Shown: in pieces, positions 1 through 7,848 of the stretch
Layout of the letters: each line of letters opens with the position of its first letter
Numbering within the stretch: the stretch's first letter is position 1
Assembly (NCBI GenBank): GCA_902786665.1
Contig: CADADN010000041.1
Location: 1-37,257, forward strand
Length of the DNA stretch: 37,257 nt
Source: an uncultured Prevotellaceae bacterium
Lineage (GTDB): Bacteria; Bacteroidota; Bacteroidia; Bacteroidales; Bacteroidaceae
Direction of reading: 5' to 3'
Notes under the pieces: model-generated
Told to the model about the DNA's origin: nothing
Databases searched by the model: none
What the model saw: the letters and a program-made list of their open reading frames with translations, nothing else
Program-made: the position numbers and the translations under genes

Positions 1-2
1 AA

Positions 3-125
3 ATAGGAAAAGATGACAAAGAGATTAGCAAAATTATGGGAATCTCCCATGATTCTATTCGAACATACAGACATAGATTACTGAAAAAACAAAAAACACT
101 ACATGGAGATCAAAAAGACAATTGA
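3..125 (+). CDS. C-terminal fragment of a LuxR-type helix-turn-helix protein (5' end outside window)
   Basis: The frame is open from the first bases of the window and ends at TGA 123-125, giving about 40 residues. The fragment contains KEISKIMGISHDSIRTYRHR, which matches the recognition-helix region of LuxR/GerE-type DNA-binding domains (E-I-x-x-x-L/M-G-I-S-x-x-T/S-V/I-R-x-Y/H). In this family the HTH is C-terminal and the N-terminal part is usually a receiver or sensor, so what is missing is the sensing portion. It lies outside the mobile element, on the chromosome flank. The family call rests only on this short motif; a sigma-70 region 4 is the main alternative. Confidence 0.6.
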   Translation: MGKDDKEISKIMGISHDSIRTYRHRLLKKQKTLHGDQKDN

Positions 126-503
126 CGAACAACAAATAAGAAATAGTAATGTATACTGCCATAATTGCGACTGCAATCAAAAACCAACCCCTGTAAGGTT
201 TAATTCACTTTCTAATACTCTACCTCTTTTTTTTATAGGTTCAAATGAAGAAAATCTGGTGCAGCGGATAAATCTGATTAGTAGAGCTTGCTTAGTAAAG
301 AGTTATCCGCTGACCCGTAATCTCTCCCTAGATTGTCTTACATCTTTGTGGACATCTAACACCCTCATTTGATGTTTCTTAACCCTCTATGATAGCCTGC
401 TAATGGCTGCCTTGATGTCCACAAGATGTCCACAGATGAAAAACGAAAAAGGAGTTAAAGATTTTTAACATCTTTAACTCCTTGATTTTCAATTTGTTGC
501 TAT
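126..503. other. Non-coding flank left of the element
   Basis: I see no convincing gene here. A short frame at 103-372 lacks recognisable domains and overlaps the end of the LuxR-type fragment. The stretch near 345-440 contains several copies of a GATGTCCACA-like word in both orientations (around 348-357, 414-423 and 425-434). A strong hairpin at 449-483 is described separately. Confidence 0.5.
449..483 (-). terminator. Ancestral tRNA-Lys terminator, now separated from its gene
   Basis: The arms AAGGAGTTAAAGAT (449-462) and ATCTTTAACTCCTT (470-483) form a perfect 14-bp stem with a 7-nt loop. Read leftward the hairpin is followed by a T-rich run (complement of the A-rich 436-448), as expected for a Rho-independent terminator. 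It sits about 20 bp beyond the 3' end of the tRNA fragment at 504-548. I infer that it terminated the tRNA-Lys gene before the element inserted. Confidence 0.75.
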
Positions 504-548
504 GTACACCCGCAGGGGCTCGAACCCTGGACACCCTGATTAAGAGTC
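504..548 (-). repeat. Left attachment site (att): displaced 3' part of tRNA-Lys
   Basis: This 45-bp block is identical to 16166-16210 and in the same orientation. It equals tRNA-Lys from the last bases of the 5' anticodon stem through the acceptor stem and discriminator base. The 5' half of the tRNA is absent here, so it is not a functional gene. The host sequence after the discriminator reads CAT rather than CCA. It marks one edge of the integrated element. Confidence 0.93.
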
Positions 549-616
549 GGTAAAACTGTGTTTTCAGTAGTTTTCGAGAATTTTTAGAATTATTTGCAAA
601 TAATTGACATACAATA

Positions 617-660
617 TTTTGCAAATACAAATAGTTTTCATATCTTTGCAACGAAATCTT
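617..660 (+). promoter_or_regulatory. Integrase promoter, Bacteroidota type
   Basis: The -33 element TTTTG is at 617-621 and the -7 element TATCTTTG at 641-648, about 19 nt apart, which matches the Bacteroidota consensus. This leaves a leader of roughly 75 nt before the integrase start. The candidate arm-site repeat at 678-697 falls inside that leader, so integrase binding could repress its own gene (inference). Confidence 0.6.
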
Positions 661-677
661 ATGTAATGTGGATTTTT

Positions 678-697
678 CGTTTCACTTTCGTTTCACC
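678..697 (+). repeat. Candidate integrase arm-type site, left end
   Basis: The 20-mer CGTTTCACTTTCGTTTCACC is itself a tandem pair of CGTTTCAC. The same 20-mer occurs at 16095-16114, a one-base-longer version at 15908-15928, and a single half at 16041-16049. Occurrence near both element ends, outside the 45-bp core, is the pattern expected of arm-type recombinase binding sites. Function is inferred. Confidence 0.55.
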
Positions 698-730
698 ATA
701 TTTGAAATCTAATTAGAATCGTTCCAAATA

Positions 731-2185
731 ATGAAGACATCAGCTACACCCATTTACAAGAGTACGAAAGAAGGCAAGGTTAGGTTGACAATGACGCTCG
801 ACCCTCGCAAGGGCACTGACAAGGAGATGTCTGTCTGCGTCCGAGTGCGTGTGGGTAATATTCAAAAGTATTTTCAAATTCCTGGCGAGCGATACACTAC
901 AGAAAACTTTGCAAGCATCATCAACGAGAACAACCGCAAGCAGGGAAAGAAACGGAAGGAGTATGACGAATTCTTCGATAGAATCCGAATCGAGGCTAAA
1001 GCCTTGGTTGGGACAGGAGAATTAAGTCCTACGGATTTTATGGAAATGCTGGCCGACAAGGTTTACGGCATCAAGAAAGAAGAGGAAGCCCAAGGTATGA
1101 CCATTTATGATGTGTGGGAGATGGTGCTGAAAGAACTTACCGATGCCAACAGAATCGGCACCCGCAATTCCTATCGTGACGCATTCAAAAGGTTCAAGAC
1201 TGATATGGGGGAGAAGGTCTCCGACATTACCATTAATCAACAATTAGTTGAACGATGGATAACTAAAATGCAGAACCCTCAAGAGGGTAGGGCGTTGAGC
1301 CAAAGCACCATAGGCATCTACTTGAGAGCTTTCCGTGTGGTGGTGCGTAGGGCGGCATCGATGGGTGTATTGTTGGCTGACAAGATGGACTTATTCAAAG
1401 GGGTGAAGGATATCAACCGCAAAGGTGATCGGAAGGATTGGTGTCTTAACGTGGAGAAGATGACCAGGCTTTATGAGTTCTTCGAGAAGGGAGAAACAAA
1501 AGACCAAGAGGGAAAGGAATTGTATGCACCCCAGTACAAGAGCAAGCTGTTCCGCTCCTTGGGTCTTTTCCTTTTCTCCTATCTCGCCAATGGCGCAAAC
1601 ATGGCCGACATCGCCAAACTTCGATATGATGACTTCTATTTTAACCACGAACAGAAAGCCATGCGTTTCCTTCGTCAAAAGACTATGCGTGAGACCGATG
1701 GGATGGAGGTCATCTTTCCCATCTTGCCACAGATGCAAGTCATCCTTGAAAGGATAGCGTGTAAGCCACAACGCGGTTCTTTGGTTTTTGACATCATCGA
1801 AGAGAAGATGGAAGAAGAGCGCATCAAAGAACTTGTTTATCTTGAAAACGCCAATGTAGCCAGCCGTATGGAGGTCATTACGACATTGATTGGGATGGAG
1901 GAAAAACCGACGCCTACCTGGTGCCGTCACTCATATGCCACCAACCTCCGTGACGCTGGAGTGCCGACAGAATACATCTCGACCATGATGGGCCACACGG
2001 TGACTTCCGGCAGTGCCACCACCTTGAACTATTTGTCACGTTACAATATGGAAACTATGGTGACCTACAATTCCAAGCTGCTCTCGTGGAACAAACAAAA
2101 TCAAACCAAGGAGGCCCTTCTCCACCGTCTGATGGAAATGGACAAGGAGAGGCAGGAAATAATGCTCAAATTGATGGAGCAATAA
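731..2185 (+). CDS. Tyrosine recombinase/integrase of the tRNA-Lys element
   Basis: This 484-residue protein should catalyse integration into and excision from tRNA-Lys. An N-terminal arm-binding region (about 1-110) is followed by a SAM-like core-binding domain (about 120-225) and a C-terminal catalytic domain (about 240-465). The catalytic domain shows RQK, CRHSYAT (R399-H400), MMGH (H422) and LNYLSRY; Y434 is the likely nucleophile, with Y438 as an alternative. The usual first arginine box reads NGANMADIAKL and has no obvious arginine, and the H of HxxR is threonine; similar wording occurs in other Bacteroidota integrases. The gene lies 180 bp inside the left repeat and reads into the element. 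The ATG start follows a consensus promoter at 617-648. An Xis-like partner is encoded at the far end. Confidence 0.93.
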   Translation: MKTSATPIYKSTKEGKVRLTMTLDPRKGTDKEMSVCVRVRVGNIQKYFQIPGERYTTENFASIINENNRKQGKKRKEYDEFFDRIRIEAKALVGTGELSPTDFMEMLADKVYGIKKEEEAQGMTIYDVWEMVLKELTDANRIGTRNSYRDAFKRFKTDMGEKVSDITINQQLVERWITKMQNPQEGRALSQSTIGIYLRAFRVVVRRAASMGVLLADKMDLFKGVKDINRKGDRKDWCLNVEKMTRLYEFFEKGETKDQEGKELYAPQYKSKLFRSLGLFLFSYLANGANMADIAKLRYDDFYFNHEQKAMRFLRQKTMRETDGMEVIFPILPQMQVILERIACKPQRGSLVFDIIEEKMEEERIKELVYLENANVASRMEVITTLIGMEEKPTPTWCRHSYATNLRDAGVPTEYISTMMGHTVTSGSATTLNYLSRYNMETMVTYNSKLLSWNKQNQTKEALLHRLMEMDKERQEIMLKLMEQ

Positions 2186-2235
2186 TTACGAGAGCAATAA
2201 AAATGTATCTAATATATTGCCGATTTGAATACATC

Positions 2236-2275
2236 TTTGTATATTTGCAATCTGATTTGTATATTTGCAATCTGA
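2236..2275 (+). promoter_or_regulatory. Tandem 20-bp repeat carrying the cargo promoter
   Basis: The unit TTTGTATATTTGCAATCTGA occurs twice back to back (2236-2255, 2256-2275). Each unit holds both a TTTG and a TATATTTG. The TTTG of the first copy lies 20 nt from the TATATTTG of the second (2260-2267), which rebuilds a complete Bacteroidota promoter. It faces the lipoprotein gene and leaves a leader of about 170 nt. Confidence 0.6.
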
Positions 2276-2376
2276 ACGTATCTGCAGTAGAATAACGTCA
2301 AGCTGAGGACTGAGCAGATGACGCAGTGAACGTATGCAAAGAAAAACAACGGTGTGGGTGTACAAGGGTATTGATG

Positions 2377-2410
2377 GGGTTACCAGGCCCTAGGCATTTT
2401 GGTGGAACCC
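2377..2410 (+). promoter_or_regulatory. Structured leader hairpin upstream of the cargo lipoprotein
   Basis: GGGTT+ACCA (2377-2385) can pair with TGGT (2400-2403) and AACCC (2406-2410) across a two-base GG bulge. The loop holds a second small stem, GCC-CTA-GGC (2387-2395). No T-run follows, so it is not a simple terminator. It lies about 35 nt before the lipoprotein ATG, in the 5' leader. A regulatory or mRNA-stabilising role is inferred; I recognise no known riboswitch family. Confidence 0.4.
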
Positions 2411-2446
2411 AAACCATTTCAAAACAAAATAATAAAAATTTAAGCT

Positions 2447-3142
2447 ATGAAAATAGTATTTTTTGCCTTAACTACTTTTTTATTAGTAGCGTGTGGAAAC
2501 AACGCTGCTCCACCTGAACCAGCAGCAGAGGAAGTTAACTTATCTATCAATCTGCCAGAGTACAAACTACTAAGTATAGAAGAACCAAGAGTATCGACTA
2601 ACGGCCACATATCTCCTGCGGAAAATCTAATCTATAACGTTGAGATTGACCATCCGTTGGAGAACGATAGTCTTGAACTATTACAGGATTATTTCATACA
2701 GAAAGGAAAGGCCGACTTTGAAGGAATAAATAAAGTCATAGTTCGTGCTTACCTTAAAGGTACTACAATTAATGGCACCCCCTATGCTTCCATAAATCTT
2801 ATTGGTGACTACAAAGAGATTATCGTTAACGACGAAGTGAAGAAGTTAAAGGAACTGACAGAGGAACCGTCGGCCAAAATATCTCAAGAATCTACTGACC
2901 CTATGGTTGGTACTTTCTTCTGTGATAGAACCCATGACACATATGTGTTCAAATCCGACAAAACAGGTGTCTTCACAATTCAAGGCGGTTCACCAACCGA
3001 ATTTACCTGGAAACGCTTAGGAAATATCGTAACGATAAAATATGAGTCATTTGGTGAACAGAATTTGACATATGACCCAAAAGCAGAAACATTAAAGGAA
3101 AAGTCGGAGTCATTTGGAACTTTGGTTTTTAAAAGGCAGTAG
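2447..3142 (+). CDS. Predicted lipoprotein, function unknown (element cargo)
   Basis: The 231-residue protein begins with a lipoprotein signal ending LLVAC, placing the lipidated cysteine at residue 16. The following stretch is rich in N, P, A and E, which resembles the acidic Bacteroidota signal for surface export of lipoproteins. The middle (about 25-140) has no recognised fold. The tail (about 150-231) reads as a short beta-rich domain (VGTFFCDRTHDTYVFKSDKT, TFKR-type strands) like small secreted beta-barrel or META-like domains, but I do not assign a family. It is the first cargo gene after the tandem promoter, and the GH16 gene starts 19 bp later, so the two are probably co-transcribed. 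Base composition is more AT-rich by eye than in the chromosome genes to the right. Confidence 0.8.
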   Translation: MKIVFFALTTFLLVACGNNAAPPEPAAEEVNLSINLPEYKLLSIEEPRVSTNGHISPAENLIYNVEIDHPLENDSLELLQDYFIQKGKADFEGINKVIVRAYLKGTTINGTPYASINLIGDYKEIIVNDEVKKLKELTEEPSAKISQESTDPMVGTFFCDRTHDTYVFKSDKTGVFTIQGGSPTEFTWKRLGNIVTIKYESFGEQNLTYDPKAETLKEKSESFGTLVFKRQ

Positions 3143-3161
3143 TAAATCAAGCACATAACCT

Positions 3162-5140
3162 ATGAAAAAGAAACTATCCTGTATTATTATGATGCTGGTG
3201 AGTCTCACTTCTTCAGCTCAATATGTGAAATTGGGTGACCTCAACCATGACAACCAAGTGAACATTACGGACATTATGACTTGGTGGACATCGTCTTGCA
3301 CGGATATTCACCATTCTCTGTTTCTCCTATGGAAGTTACCATGCAAGCTGGTGGCACTGCCAAGTTAACTATTAGTGGCGGCTATTACTACTATGAGGTC
3401 GAGCCTGCCAATCCAGATATAGTTAATGCATCAGTAAACGATATGACCATCACACTCACAGCTGTTGGCGGGGGGGAGACCACGGTGACAGTTAAAGACG
3501 TTTTGACCTTCAGAACTATCGATATTCCTGTCTTTGTGGAATACGATATCTTACAACTGTCATCCGACGTACTCACATTGATTGCTGGTGAACAAGGAAC
3601 TATGGATATAATCTCAGGCAGTGGCAGCTACAATGTTCAAAGCAATGATGAAGAAGTCGTCACAGCAATGGTTTTGGGGAATACAGTCGCTGTAACAGCA
3701 GTAGGTATAGGTTCCGCCACCATTACTGTCATCGATACCAAGAGCGGTCAGACTGTCTCCTTTGAGGTGATAGTGACTGCACCTACATCATTCTTGACAT
3801 GTCCGGATGAACATCATCCACATATGATTGATCTCGGTTTGCCCTCTGGTACGAAGTGGGCATGCTGCAACGTGGATACAGAACATCCTGAGAACCAAAG
3901 CCCGATTAACTACGGCGGATACTACGCCTGGGGCGAGACGGAGGAGAAGAGCTATTATGATTGGAGCAACTACATCTACTGTGACGGATATCAAGAAACC
4001 TGCCACAATCTCGGTTCTAATATCGCTGGCACGCAATACGACGTAGCACATGTGAAGTGGGGCGGCTCGTGGGTGATACCGTCGTTCGACCAAATCAAGG
4101 AATTGCTCGAAAAATGTTCGTCTCAGTGGATAACGAAGAACGGGGTCAATGGTATGACTTTCACAGGTCCTAGCGGCGGCACCATATTCTTACCTGCGGC
4201 GGGCTACCGTTTGAATGACGGCCTCTACAATGCCGGTAGCGGCAGTGGTTTCTGGTCGTCCACGCAGTCTCCGTTGTACTCGTACTGCGCCTACCGTCTG
4301 TACTTTAATTCAGACCTCGCAGACTGGTACGAAGGCAGCAGCCGTAGACACGGTCGCATAGTTCGCCCCGTTGCAACAATTGTTGATGAAAATACAAATC
4401 AAGAAGGTGGTGATTCAACGATACAGACTCCGGATGGCTACGAACTAGACTGGAACGATGAGTTTGACGGCATAACCTTGGGAACAGACTGGGTGCATGA
4501 AGTGAAAAACGCAGGATGGGTGAATAATGAAAAGCAGAACTATGTCGACGACCACGACGTGACAGTTGTGTGTGACGGAACGTTGAAGATAACTTGTAAG
4601 AAGGAAAACGGTAAAATCTATTCTGGCCGCATCTATGGCAAGAAGACAACAGGTTGGAAGTATGGCTGGGTGGAAGCAAGGATCAAACTCCCGAAGGGCA
4701 AAGGAACCTGGCCTGCCTTTTGGATGATGCCCGTCAACGAGAGCGACGGTTGGCCCACATGTGGCGAAATCGACATCATGGAAGAGGTGGGCTACCACCC
4801 CAACTACACCTCCTCATCTATCCACTGTTACAGCTACAACCACACGAAAGGTACGCAGAAAACTGCCGAACGTTACACCGTTGGAGCAGAAGACGACTTC
4901 CACGTCTATGCCTTGGAATGGACCGAGAACTACATCCAAACTTATGTTGACGGCATTCCACTGCTCCACTTCGATAACGATGGCAAAGGAAACAAGAACA
5001 CTTGGCCATTCAATAAAGAGTTTTATGTCATCCTCAACCTTGCCTGGGGAGGTGATTGGGGTGGTGCACAAGGGGTTGATGAAAGTGCCTTACCCACAAC
5101 TATGGAAGTGGATTACGTGAGAGTTTATCACAAAAAATAA
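3162..5140 (+). pseudogene. Secreted GH16 laminarinase with half-dockerin, Ig-like and FISUMP-type domains; split by a -1 frameshift
   Basis: The first frame (3162-3368) gives a signal peptide (MKKKLSCIIMMLVSLTSSAQ) and GDLNHDNQVNITDI, then runs out of frame. The second frame (from about 3281 to 5140) resumes with LVDIVLHGYSPFSVSP. Comparison with the paralogue at 5529 shows one base missing near 3279-3281. Restored, the protein would be about 659 residues: signal peptide, single dockerin-like repeat, two bacterial Ig-like domains, a FISUMP-type domain beginning with CPDEHHPH, and a C-terminal GH16 domain. The GH16 catalytic motif is GEIDIMEEVG (E496 and E501 in the second frame), typical of endo-beta-1,3-glucanases. 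Without frameshifting no signal peptide is joined to the enzyme. An assembly error, real decay, or a downstream internal start are the options. It is 19 bp after the lipoprotein gene. Confidence 0.85.
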
Positions 5141-5206
5141 AAAATGAAGAATATAATATACTCAAATGAAATTAGTCGAATACGATAATAATTTTAGAAA
5201 CCTCTC

Positions 5207-5233
5207 AGCCCATTCCTACAAGGTGGGCTTTAT
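5207..5233 (+). terminator. Rho-independent terminator after the GH16 gene
   Basis: AGCCCA (5207-5212) pairs with TGGGCT (5224-5229), followed by TTATCTT. Its AGCCCA/TGGGCT stem is also used by the terminator after the paralogous gene (7564-7586), which supports duplication of a gene-plus-terminator unit. Confidence 0.65.
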
Positions 5234-5470
5234 CTTGCCCTATCCTCTAAGCTCAAACCGAACACCCTCAAACCTACATTCCTGACTACAATCCTTTTTC
5301 TGCATATTCTTCAAGAACGTGTAATCGGCTAATGACAAGGTGGTTAAGCAGCGTGGCGGTTCTAAAGATAGCAACCGTGAGTGGAAAATCAACGGGCGTG
5401 GCTATGATGTGGATGACGAAATGTCACAGAAGAGATGAACTTAGCTTTTTTCAGCATTCTTGACCTAATA

Positions 5471-5502
5471 TTTGGTGGTTTAATATATAATCCATAACTT
5501 TG
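5471..5502 (+). promoter_or_regulatory. Promoter of the double-FISUMP gene
   Basis: TTTG (5471-5474) and TAACTTTG (5495-5502) are separated by 20 nt, a full Bacteroidota promoter match. The start codon lies 27 nt downstream of the -7 element. Confidence 0.7.
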
Positions 5503-5528
5503 CAGAAAGAACTAAAAACCAAACTACA

Positions 5529-7523
5529 ATGAAAAAACTGCTATTATCTCTCGCGCTGTCACTAATGACATTTACTGCTTATGCGCAGTATAATTTTGGC
5601 GACTTGAATAGAGATGGTGACGTAAACATAACCGATGTAAATCTGTTGGTAGGTTTTATCTTGCAGGGCTCTTCGCCATTTTCGGTTGACCCAACTATAG
5701 TTACCATACCTGTCGGTGGCACCTCCACAGTGGAAATAACAGGTGACTATAACAACTATGAGGTTGTTTCTACCAATACCGATGTGGCGAAAGCAACTTT
5801 GAACGACAAGACAATTACACTAAACGCCATTTCAAAAGGTGTCTCATTGGTAACAGTTAAAGAAGTTCAGACCATGAGGTATCACGATGTTATCGTTGTA
5901 GTAGAATATGGCTCTCTTCAGGTTGCATCAGACGTATTAACTCTCAGTCTTGGCGACCAAGGAACAGTGGATGTCATCTCAGGCACCGGCAATTACACGG
6001 TTCAGAGCAGTAATGCCGATGTGGCAACAGCAGCCCTAAATGGAAATTCTATTGTTGTCACCACTGTGAGTGAGGGTTCCGCTATCATCTTCTTGGCAGA
6101 CACAATAACCAACCAAACAGTCAATATTTCCGTCACTGTAGTAGCCCCCCAACCATCCTGCCCCGATAAACACCATCCGCATATGATTGACCTCGGCCTC
6201 CCGTCAGGTACTAAATGGGCGTGCTGTAATGTTGGAGCAAATAGTCCAACAAATTCCGGCAAATATTTCTCCTGGGGAGAAATCAGAGAAAAAGACTATT
6301 ACTACTCGGGGGCATATTATTACAATGTCGACGTTGAGGGCGATATTTGTGGTACAGAATATGATGCGGCATTTATGAACTGGGGTGGTAGCTGGCAAAT
6401 GCCTACAACTTCAGACATAAATGAGTTGCTTAGCAATTGCGAATTCAAAAATATAAACGGCAAAATGGTTGTCAAAGGTGCTAATGGTAATAAAATATTC
6501 TTGCCTTTCTCAGGTTACAAAAACATCACAAGCGTATACTCTGATAGTTACGAAGGCATGTTTTGGTCCGGAACAAACTGTAATAGTAATAAAAACGACG
6601 TGCTATTCATCAACAAATACAATTCTGCAAAAAAAAGCACTTTTGAACGATATCGGGGATTGCCCATTCGCCCGGTTTCAAAAGATGTGGATGTGGAGTT
6701 GCTTCTATCCACTTCTACGGTCGATCTTTTTGTTGGTGATGTAGTGCCTGTGGAAATCATCTCTGGCAGCGGATACTACACCATATCAAACAACAACGAA
6801 AGAGTGGCAACTAGCACTTTACAGAACAATATAGTTGTTATATCTGCCTACATCCTTGGAGAGAACACTATTACCATAACGGATAGGAAAAGTGGTCGGA
6901 CTGCGAATATTGAGGTGAAAGTTTTAGAAAACCCCACTATTGTTCCCTATCTTTCTTGTTCTGATGAACATCACCCGCACCTCATCGACCTCGGACTGCC
7001 CTCCGGCACGAAATGGGCATGCTGCAATGTGGGTGATATCAAGCCAGAAGGTTTTGGAAGGTATTATGCCTGGGGAGAGACAGAAGAGAAGGATGTATAC
7101 GATTGGAGCACTTATGTGCATTGTGATGGAGAAGAAGGAACCTGTTATGACCTTGGTAATGATATTGCGGGAACGGATTACGACGTTGCCCACGTCAAAT
7201 GGGGTGGTGTCTGGCAAATGCCGACTTATGAACAATTAAAAGAATTAAGTCAAAACTGTACATTCAGTTGGACAGAAATCAATGGCGTCAAAGGATGCAG
7301 ATACATCAGCAAGGAAAATGGGAGCAGCATCTTCCTGCCTGCTGCAGGCTATTTTCCAAACGGCAATTACAATAGTAACCCCTTCGGGCAATATTGGTCA
7401 TCTTCTCTGAATCTTTCTAACACAAACAAAGCCTATTATCTATATTTTAATTCATATGGATTAATCGGTGACTCAGGAGACGTGCGCTATCGTGGCCGAA
7501 CTGTTCGTCCTGTCTCCAGATAA
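5529..7523 (+). CDS. Secreted half-dockerin / Ig-like / double FISUMP-type protein
   Basis: The 664-residue protein has a signal peptide (MKKLLLSLALSLMTFTAYAQ), then one dockerin-like calcium repeat, GDLNRDGDVNITDVNLLVGF. Two Ig-like (Big_2-like) domains follow (about 50-208), then a FISUMP-type domain from C211, a third Ig-like domain (about 392-470) and a second FISUMP-type domain (C477 to the end). FISUMP-type domains (LGLPSGTKWACCNV, WGE, WGGxWQMPT, LPAAGY, GRxVRPV) are known from surface proteins of Fibrobacter and Bacteroidota, and their ligand is not established. It is clearly a paralogue of the preceding GH16 protein, but a second Ig-FISUMP block replaces the hydrolase. Own promoter and terminator indicate a single-gene unit. 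A binding or scaffold role on glucan is inferred from the sister gene. Confidence 0.85.
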   Translation: MKKLLLSLALSLMTFTAYAQYNFGDLNRDGDVNITDVNLLVGFILQGSSPFSVDPTIVTIPVGGTSTVEITGDYNNYEVVSTNTDVAKATLNDKTITLNAISKGVSLVTVKEVQTMRYHDVIVVVEYGSLQVASDVLTLSLGDQGTVDVISGTGNYTVQSSNADVATAALNGNSIVVTTVSEGSAIIFLADTITNQTVNISVTVVAPQPSCPDKHHPHMIDLGLPSGTKWACCNVGANSPTNSGKYFSWGEIREKDYYYSGAYYYNVDVEGDICGTEYDAAFMNWGGSWQMPTTSDINELLSNCEFKNINGKMVVKGANGNKIFLPFSGYKNITSVYSDSYEGMFWSGTNCNSNKNDVLFINKYNSAKKSTFERYRGLPIRPVSKDVDVELLLSTSTVDLFVGDVVPVEIISGSGYYTISNNNERVATSTLQNNIVVISAYILGENTITITDRKSGRTANIEVKVLENPTIVPYLSCSDEHHPHLIDLGLPSGTKWACCNVGDIKPEGFGRYYAWGETEEKDVYDWSTYVHCDGEEGTCYDLGNDIAGTDYDVAHVKWGGVWQMPTYEQLKELSQNCTFSWTEINGVKGCRYISKENGSSIFLPAAGYFPNGNYNSNPFGQYWSSSLNLSNTNKAYYLYFNSYGLIGDSGDVRYRGRTVRPVSR

Positions 7524-7563
7524 TCACATTCCCACCTTGCCAGAAATACTTTAGCAATCACTC

Positions 7564-7586
7564 AGCCCACCACAGGTGGGCTTTTT
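7564..7586 (+). terminator. Rho-independent terminator of the double-FISUMP gene
   Basis: AGCCCACC (7564-7571) and GGTGGGCT (7575-7582) form a perfect 8-bp GC-rich stem with a 3-nt loop, followed by a T-run. Confidence 0.85.
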
Positions 7587-7779
7587 GTGTCCCATTTCGC
7601 GGGGAATCCCTATTCTGTTCACTCCTAAACTAACAAAGATTACTATAGTTTATTGCGTCTAAAGTAAACACTTCCTTAAAACAGCCCCCAAAAACATTAG
7701 ATTTCTCTAAATATGTCAGTATTGCCGGTATACTTGCTTCACACTTTACGAAATTTAATCCAAACAATCGTTGCAAAAC

Positions 7780-7810
7780 TTGCAGATAACAAACTTTTAT
7801 GCTAATTTTG
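7780..7810 (+). promoter_or_regulatory. Promoter of the T9SS-tail / vWA gene pair
   Basis: TTG (7780-7782) and TAATTTTG (7803-7810) are 20 nt apart. A transcript beginning about 7 nt later would have a leader of some 30 nt before the ATG at 7849. This argues against the longer frame that opens upstream at 7771. Confidence 0.6.
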
Positions 7811-7848
7811 CACAAAATCAGTATTACCATTCAATCAAACTGTTTACA

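Larger units (their letters stand above)
5141..5528 (+). other. Intergenic stretch with a possible gene remnant
   Basis: Besides the terminator (5207-5233) and promoter (5471-5502), the frame 5325-5438 reads as a 37-codon stretch ending at TGA. It contains VVKQRGGSKDSNREWKINGR and looks protein-like (charged, no low-complexity run), but it has no start and I do not recognise the family. It may be debris from a gene lost from the element. Confidence 0.35.
7524..7848 (+). other. Intergenic: terminator, then promoter of the next operon
   Basis: It holds the terminator at 7564-7586 and the promoter at 7780-7810. I see no coding frame with support in the rest. Confidence 0.6.

Noticed and set aside
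103-372. 89-codon open frame near the left edge
   Set aside because: Overlaps the end of the LuxR-type fragment, has no domain or natural composition, and no promoter in front.
504-548. A second tRNA-Lys gene
   Set aside because: Only the 3' part is present; D-arm and 5' acceptor strand are missing. It is the attachment-site duplicate.
400-651. Minus-strand 83-codon frame covering the left attachment site
   Set aside because: It runs through the terminator hairpin and tRNA fragment; coding is implausible.
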